From Buddleja alternifolia (Eukaryota > Streptophyta > Magnoliopsida > Lamiales > Scrophulariaceae), in assembly GCA_019426215.1 (NCBI GenBank), contig CM033400.1, forward strand, positions 23,978,568 to 24,042,567: a DNA stretch of 64,000 nt, written 5' to 3'. Positions 59,065-64,000 of this stretch are shown here, in pieces. The position numbers and the translations under genes are program-made. Position 1 is the stretch's first letter, and each line of letters starts with the position of its first letter. The notes below the pieces were generated by a model that made no database searches, had not been told where the DNA came from, and was given only the letters and a program-made list of their open reading frames with translations.

Positions 59065-60736
59065 TGTTGTGAATCCTGTTTCATGCACAACGGAAATAAA
59101 GACATATCCGGATTCACAAGTAGAATCACTTTTGATGTTTAATAATTTTTCATAATAAAAGGGTGAAATTGAATTTTATTGATTTACTAACCTTGTTGTA
59201 GAATACGAATTCTTGATTTTCAAGGTAGAGCAATCTCGAATTTCTCCCTCTAGATATCACACTGAAAAAAAGACTTGAAGAAAAATCCTCCTCTTCTAGC
59301 TCAGTAGAGGCCGGCGGCTAAGAGGGGGGAGAGAGAGTGTTTTTTTTTTTTTCTCTATTCTCTTGTTATGCAGTAATGTTATGACTTACGACTTAGGTCT
59401 TTACATTAGGTTTTGTGTATTTAAATGAGATCATGGGCTTGGAATTAATTAATTCGTTAAGCCCATCTATCTCATTATGCGGCCCTACATGAATTCCTAG
59501 TGGACTAAGTTGACTTTGAACTTAGTCCACTTCTTAATTAAGTCCAACATATATTAATCCAATTAATATATGATATTAATTAATAATTATCTAAATTAAT
59601 TAATTCAATTATTAATCTAGGCTAATAGAAAAATAATAAATCAATCTAATTATTTATTATTAATTTGTTTCAATTAATCCAATTAATTAAATTAATTAAT
59701 TTGTTTACCAAATGACAAATTACCAGAATAACATTATTTGATAACCTGAAACTTTCTTTGCTTAATTTCTTAAAAGCACGACTCTCTACGTTCGTCTCAA
59801 TTGGCAATGTGAGGAAACCAAAGATATGAGTGTCAGATTGTCAGTCTTGTGGACTCACATTGAAACCCTATCGAGATTAAAATGATTTAATTAATACGAA
59901 CCTCTAGGTGACAAATACTATTTGAGTATAAGCCTTTCACTGTAACATCCCGATCGAGTGAGAGTCATGGAATGTGTCAAACTCACAGGACTCGATGTTG
60001 TTCTTAATAAATCATAGTAAGATGAAATTACCAAATTACCACTTATGTTCCACATGAGTTAGTTATCCTGCTTTGGCCAAAGACTTATAATTCATTTACC
60101 TATGATCGCATAGGACGCTAACTCGTTTACTTTTCAAGACAGTGAATTTTATATTAGCAGTCACCGAATGATTGTTGCTTGCCCACTTAGACCGTACTTA
60201 GAGGTCGAGCCCACTAAAGGGTGAATTGGATTTAACTAATCTAATAACAAATCTAGTGTCACAAGTACAATCCTCATGACTCCTTACGTCTAAGTAATCT
60301 AATCATTGACCAGTAATCTAACCATTGACAGTCACTGAGTAATACCCATGTGATTGAATTACGACGAGCCATGTTCGAATATATCAACTCCATTGATATA
60401 TCTACGGTACAGGATCCCACTATTCCCTAGTGATGTACTGACACTCCTTGTCAAAACTTGTGTCATACAAGTCTGGTCATAATGCCCAAGTAGACTCTTC
60501 GACTTGCGAACCTTATTTAAATAATCAAGGAATTGATGTTTCTAGTGTCTGTCTTCTTAATCCTTAAGGAGTAGAAGCTCTATCTTGATTTTTTGGGACT
60601 TAAATATTCAATACTTATTGATGCCATTCATATGAACAAATATAGAATTACCTTTTATTCCATAGTAATAGTTTGTATAACATAAAGGCAAAAGGCCTAT
60701 ACAATCTATGTTGGCATCGAGGGAATAATCCTAACA
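59065..60736 (-). repeat. Solo LTR F, unassigned (copia-like ends)
   Basis: 1672 bp. On the minus strand it starts TGTTAGGATTATTCCC and ends TTCACAACA. A perfect target duplication ATTAG is at 59060-59064 and 60737-60741. It interrupts the hAT gene between two conserved blocks of DUF659. Orientation is judged from the TG...CA ends and a TTTAAATA box near 59427. Confidence 0.9.
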
Positions 60737-61128
60737 ATTAGTTGTTCCTATTTTTTTGATCTCAAAAGCTATGAATTTAGATATATATCTATTCTGCAGT
60801 TTTCCTCGACTCTACTGTACATTCTGACTTCAAGAAGACAACTCCTTTTGGACACGCAACAAGCAAAATTGACGTAAGGTCTTTTTTGCTCATCAGTCAA
60901 TGTATCAGAAATTAATGTGCAACCACTTTCAACCCATCATGATTTAATTAAATTTACATACTCATTGGCTATTTCTTTCAGTTTTGCTAAGTACTTTGCC
61001 CTAGTTGTCTCACTACATGGAGGAACATAGACTTTTCCATGCCCTGCAATTTTTACACAAGCTACCACAAATTCTTCACTCATCAAAGCATTGAAAGGAA
61101 TATTGCTAACAATCATTGCCTTAATCAT

Positions 61129-61582
61129 GTTAGACTAACCCAGTGGTTCACCCGGTTTGTGCATGTGCAGCGGGAGCAAATTACAAAAAATTTATCAATG
61201 CCCACAAATGTGTATTTTACATAGCACCATCGAATTACATAAATCACATACAAAGGGGGTTGTATAGCCATTATACCTCATGGAGTTGTGTCGAAACAAA
61301 CTCGTGGAAGAAATCACAACCTCTGGATTTTCTTCACCTTCAAGTTTCCCCCCTTTTTGTATTCCCGAGCTTGATCACGATCTCACGTCTTCAATCCCTT
61401 TTTCTTGTTCTTGTATAAATCCTTCTCAAGCACTCCAAGTATCGTGCCTCTAAGTTATCCACACTCAGGCATTTTCTTCAACCTCTTTAGTATAGTTTTG
61501 GGCTAGCTTAATTATGCTATATTTGTGTTCGGTTGGGAAATCCCCGGGGTGACTAACTCAACTGAAGATTAAAGTTTTTACA
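61129..61582. other. Region upstream of hAT relic, nothing assigned
   Basis: 454 bp. The hAT N-terminus (a BED zinc finger in full-length relatives) would be expected here on the minus strand, but I cannot read one with confidence. Confidence 0.4.
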
Positions 61583-63708
61583 CTAAACAAAAGCATAAAC
61601 ATAAAACACCCTGGCACGAATTTACTCGGCTCAATTAATTCGTACTAAATTAAAATTTGAAACATAAAATTACCAACATCGAATTTTAGTTTTGGTTGGA
61701 TCTTTATCAACCCGTTACGAGCTTCCAAAATCCGTACTTTGTTTCCACACAAAAATGCCTTTTGTATCTCCGGTTGTAGCGCCTCTAAGAATAGTCCACA
61801 TCTCCTTGAATCTCCAAACGTCCTATTTCTGGTGCTAGCCAGTAGAACGAATCTAAAAAACTATTTCTAGTTGTATGTGAAAGGTGAGGAATATATTTTA
61901 GTAAGCAATTAAGCTCAACACATGAGCAAAATTACACCTTGAATACTAGGTAGGGGCGGCTAATAGAGATAGAGGGAGGAATGATTTTCTTCATCTTTTT
62001 CTTAGTGATGGCCAATTTTATGTTGTACTAGAACAAGTATATTTTTCTCTTCCTTGATCACATATATATAGAGGTAGAATCCTAACCTTAGTATAATTAG
62101 ATATAAGGAAACATTCAATCTTCAATATTTAATTCTTTCCTTATTTCTAGATATACCTCATCTAGGATTATTCCATGTAATATATATAAATTAATAATAT
62201 ACATATATATATGTGTGTGTAATACAAGCCTAACATGTACATATCTATATATATATATATATATTATATTATATGTATATATAATATACATAAATCCTTT
62301 AAGGAATAGATTTCGTTACCAAGTAACTTATCTTTCCTTAAATCATCCAACGATTTACTTTGATCAAGAAGTTGAGGAAGGAAAGATTTTCCTTGCCCAA
62401 TCTCACCCATCACACGCGTCTCTCTCTAGTCTTGAAGTCCAAATTTTGATCTCTTGATTGGATTTTTTACTCCAATTAATTAATTACAAAGAATTGAATC
62501 CTTTTAATTAATTCCAATAAGCAAAGTCCTACTTTATTTATTTCCACCAAATATCAATTTATTTATTTAACTTGAGTCAAACCCAATTAAATAAAATAAT
62601 TGGACTATACTAAGTCCATTAATCAATTAATTCATCAAGATTAATTAAATAGTCTCTACTAATTAATTTATATTCCCAATTAGAAAAGTACTATACTTTC
62701 CTAATTTTCTCAATTTTCTTATATTGATTAATCACACTTTAAAGGAAACTCTACAGAGTTAAATATGTGACCCTTTAGGCTCGTTTATGTACTAGTAGTA
62801 GGTACACTTTCCCAAAGTGCTAGTGTACTTTCCAAAAATGAAAATACTAGATTAAATCCTACTTGTTTTAATCAAGCCTTGAATTAATCACCATATTAAT
62901 TCAAGACACTTAAAAATCGTGGTTACTATGTAGTAACTGACCACGAAGACCTAGACATAAACGATAAGTAAAGATATGACTTTCACAATCACGATCCTCA
63001 TATAAGTAACACCTTCCATCATCCGATTGAGTCTAGGATATAAATTTAGTCGAAACCATAATAACTCAATATCTATGTTTTCCAATTACACTAAAGTTGA
63101 CTTTGACTATCTAAACGAGGAAACCCTACGCCTCATTAGAAGTCTTACTTCAGCCGAAGATTTCCTAAGTCAACTTACTTATATAAATATAGGAGATGCA
63201 CTGACAATACAAGTAAGAGATGGATCCCATCTTGATTTTTATGTATCTCCATACATGATCAGATCACACCCGAAATACTCCATGCGAAGATCCAGTATGT
63301 GATCATGAAGTAAGTCAAAGTATGATGGATCACATACAAGATAGCCTATAGAATCTCAGGTCCATGGGGATTACTCTTTTACTACGTGATTGTAGGAAGT
63401 TCCATATTTGACTGGGATTCCTTTTAAAGAACTTCTTTTGGGTGATTTGGTTTATCTATTCCAAATAGAAACCCTCATACATACACTGGCTTTCACCGTG
63501 CCAGTAAATGAAGGAAATACACTCTCCTAGAGTATGTATCGTACAAGCAAGTCTTTCAGGTTTGTCAATATCCCTCATCTTGACACCTTTTACGACTTGG
63601 AACATTGTTTAAGGACTGTAGCCTTGGAGACGTATTTCATCATCACCATACCCAATGAGCGATGACGTCTCATAGCCATGTGTGATCCTAAGGGACTTTA
63701 TTCTAACA
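61583..63708 (-). repeat. Possible solo LTR G
   Basis: On the minus strand it would start TGTTAGAATAAAGTCCC at 63708. TACAC occurs at 63709-63713 and at 61578-61582, which could be a target duplication, but the left end would then read TA rather than TG. Internal layout (AT-rich, G-rich patch near 61950) resembles solo LTR F. The left end was found by searching for the repeat, so chance is a real alternative. Confidence 0.3.
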
Positions 63709-64000
63709 TACACAAGATATAAATACAAGAATAAAGATTGTCATCAAGAATTGACTTTATTTATCAGGTAAAGATTGTTCATAGAGTCTGATTATTACAA
63801 GGTGGCACCCAAATAAATTGGCGCGCCGAGAATCTACTCTATTAATTTGGTGTATGGAGAATATGGGAGAATAAAGTGTTTAGGCTTAACTTGTGAGAAG
63901 AAGAGAATAGAGGAATATTTTGCACTTAGAAAAATTCTGAGTGTATGTAGCACGGGGGAGGGAGGAGGCTGAATTGAGGCTTCCTATAGCCTCATCGGCC
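63709..64000. other. Right edge, nothing recognised
   Basis: 292 bp. It includes GGCGCGCC at about 63819 and a purine-rich stretch near 63952-63970. No gene or element end is supported. Confidence 0.4.

Larger units (their letters stand above)
56300..61128 (-). pseudogene. hAT-family transposase relic, split by two solo LTRs
   Basis: On the minus strand the pieces lie in transposase order. N-terminal part at 60937-61128 (I-P-F-N-A, then V-Y-V-P-P). Then D-x-L-T-D-E-Q-K-R-P-x-V-N-F near 60890, matching the DUF659 domain of plant hAT proteins. After solo LTR F it continues with S-D-N-A-S-N-Y and C-A-R-H-C-L-D-L (58889-59064). After solo LTR E it continues with F-I-Y-K-Y and L-D-L-M-R (57330-57447). 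The C-terminal dimerisation motif L-F-G-G-E-I-P-T-L-W-K-L-A and E-R-N-W-S (56535-56625) ends the core. Stops and frame changes are frequent. A Ser-ended open segment (56305-56538) may be the tail. It is dead and older than the LTR insertions. Confidence 0.8.

Noticed and set aside
61143..61418. Small plus-strand gene beside the hAT relic
   Set aside because: No recognisable motif or conserved context; AT-rich flank and antisense to where the transposase N-terminus should be.

Overview
The window is plant nuclear DNA, almost certainly from a eudicot. It is AT-rich and consists almost entirely of nested LTR retrotransposons, with no intact host gene that I can recognise. The evidence is Sirevirus-lineage Ty1/copia elements primed by initiator Met-tRNA, non-autonomous Ty3/gypsy-like elements primed by an Asp-tRNA-like primer site, a plant hAT transposase relic, and a LINE-type RNase H fragment. 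Species cannot be fixed from the sequence alone.

Block 1 (1-31105) is one nested stack. The oldest layer is a Sirevirus on the + strand, arranged as env-like region, LTR remnant, primer site, then a second gag-pol. This is two internal regions sharing one LTR, and the left end lies outside the window. It is split by element A (144-19523, minus strand, LARD-like) and element D (20817-28249, plus strand, same broad group). A complete Sirevirus (SIRE-1, 1184-14873, TSD ATTTT) sits inside the 3' LTR of A. A solo LTR of the A family (25182-26629, TSD ACGAT) sits inside D.

Block 2 (31106-35490) is AT-rich spacer holding a 2.5-kb minisatellite that switches strand near 32518. Block 3 (35491-55833) is a second Sirevirus, SIRE-B, on the minus strand. 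Its env-like gene is cut in the middle by element C (38904-45373, TSD ACGCT), whose only gene is an open frame of about 309 codons. Block 4 (55834-64000) holds a LINE-type RNase H fragment and a decayed hAT transposase on the minus strand. The transposase is interrupted by two solo LTRs (57448-58888; 59065-60736, TSD ATTAG). A possible third solo LTR lies near the right edge.

The Sireviruses have gag, pol and a third env-like gene separated from pol by an 0.8-0.9 kb spacer. All three gag-pol copies share a junction in which gag ends at a TAG and pol resumes in another frame. The junction is flanked by two copies of GGTACCTA that are both a direct repeat and able to pair, which fits translational bypass. 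The non-autonomous elements A, C and D share structure: an Asp-tRNA-like primer site, one gene, a conserved hairpin just after that gene, and two polypurine tracts each preceded by a small hairpin whose sequence differs but whose pairing is kept. All Sirevirus genes here carry frameshifts, stops or deletions, so no autonomous element is evident.
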